Shown here: positions 7,933 to 8,233 of the stretch, piece after piece
Position numbering within the stretch: the stretch's first letter is position 1
Layout of the letters: the number at the start of each line of letters is the position of its first letter
Assembly: GCA_002308755.1 (NCBI GenBank)
Contig: DBVR01000032.1
Location: 301-8,533 of the forward strand
From: Christensenella sp. UBA1259
Lineage (GTDB): Bacteria; Bacillota; Clostridia; Christensenellales; Borkfalkiaceae
Direction: 5' to 3'
DNA length: 8,233 nucleotides
Translations under genes and position numbers: made by a program
The notes under the pieces: generated by a model
What the model was told of the DNA's origin: nothing
What the model saw: only the letters and a program-made list of their open reading frames with translations
The model's database searches: none

Positions 7933-8233
7933 AAAGAGTTTACGTCAACGAAAAATGGTGTTTAGGCTGTCACCTATGCGAATATAACTGCGCTTTCGCA
8001 AATTCCGGCGAAACCGATATGGTGAAAGCCTTGAAGGATAAGGAGATATTTCCCCGTATCCGCGTGGAAGAAGACGGCAAAATAACCTACGCCGTGTCTT
8101 GCAGACATTGCGAAGATCCCTTGTGCGTCAAAAGTTGTATTTCGGGGGCTCTCGCGAAAAAGGACGGCGTGGTAACCATTGATAAAAATAAGTGCGTGGG
8201 GTGTTTTACCTGCGTTCTGGTCTGCCCTTACGG
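7929..8233 (+). CDS. Polyferredoxin / 4Fe-4S electron-transfer subunit of the GOGAT operon (3' end cut by window edge)
   Basis: ATG at 7929 overlaps the preceding TGA by 4 bases, and 101 codons are open to the window edge. Twelve cysteines fall into three sets: Cys11-14-17-21, Cys58-61-66-70 (CRHCEDPLCVKSC) and Cys89-92-95-99 followed by Pro. This pattern resembles the HycB/DmsB-type iron-sulfur subunits with three or four cubane clusters. No signal peptide or membrane segment is visible, so a cytoplasmic role is likely. Its position suggests it carries electrons from a reductase (NAD(P)H or ferredoxin linked, presumably encoded further right) to the FMN subunit. That role is inferred from context only. 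Start choice rests on the ATGA overlap; the AGG at 7923-7925 is a weak ribosome site, consistent with coupling. Confidence 0.88.
   Translation, partial: MKRVYVNEKWCLGCHLCEYNCAFANSGETDMVKALKDKEIFPRIRVEEDGKITYAVSCRHCEDPLCVKSCISGALAKKDGVVTIDKNKCVGCFTCVLVCPY

Overview
The window is a nitrogen-assimilation locus, most likely from an anaerobic Firmicutes/Clostridia-type bacterium. The evidence is a type III glutamine synthetase, AGGAG-type ribosome binding sites, near-consensus housekeeping promoters, and a split, ferredoxin-rich glutamate synthase of the kind found in anaerobes and archaea. This lineage call is inference; I cannot place the organism below class level. All genes seen are tightly packed and intact, apart from the two that run off the window edges.

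Layout. Positions 1-5010 hold a minus-strand operon, in transcription order: glnN (type III glutamine synthetase, 697 aa), an ammonium channel with a complete PII/GlnK signalling domain fused to its C terminus (574 aa), and asnB (glutamine-hydrolysing asparagine synthetase, cut at base 1). The gaps are 17 and 11 bases. Positions 5011-5332 are a divergent intergenic region. Positions 5333-8233 hold a plus-strand operon: the class II amidotransferase piece of glutamate synthase, the FMN/iron-sulfur synthase piece with an N-terminal two-cluster ferredoxin, and a polyferredoxin cut at the right edge. These three genes overlap by 1 and 4 bases.

Functionally, ammonium enters through the Amt channel (probably gated by its own PII domain), is fixed onto glutamate by GlnN, and the amide nitrogen of glutamine passes to 2-oxoglutarate (GOGAT) or aspartate (AsnB). 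The left operon therefore makes glutamine and asparagine, and the right operon regenerates glutamate.

The most interesting part is the intergenic region. Each operon has a strong promoter (TTGACA-N17-TATAAT for glnN, TTGACA-N17-TAAAAT for the GOGAT operon). Within about 3-12 bases of the predicted transcription start, each transcript can form a small hairpin presenting the identical hexaloop AAAGGC. In both leaders this hairpin shares bases with the 5' arm of a stronger intrinsic terminator, so the two structures exclude each other. The same RNA switch design thus appears on both strands. The hexaloop (A at position 1, G at position 4) fits the rule for RNA sites bound by ANTAR antiterminator proteins, but only one such hairpin is present per leader instead of the usual two.
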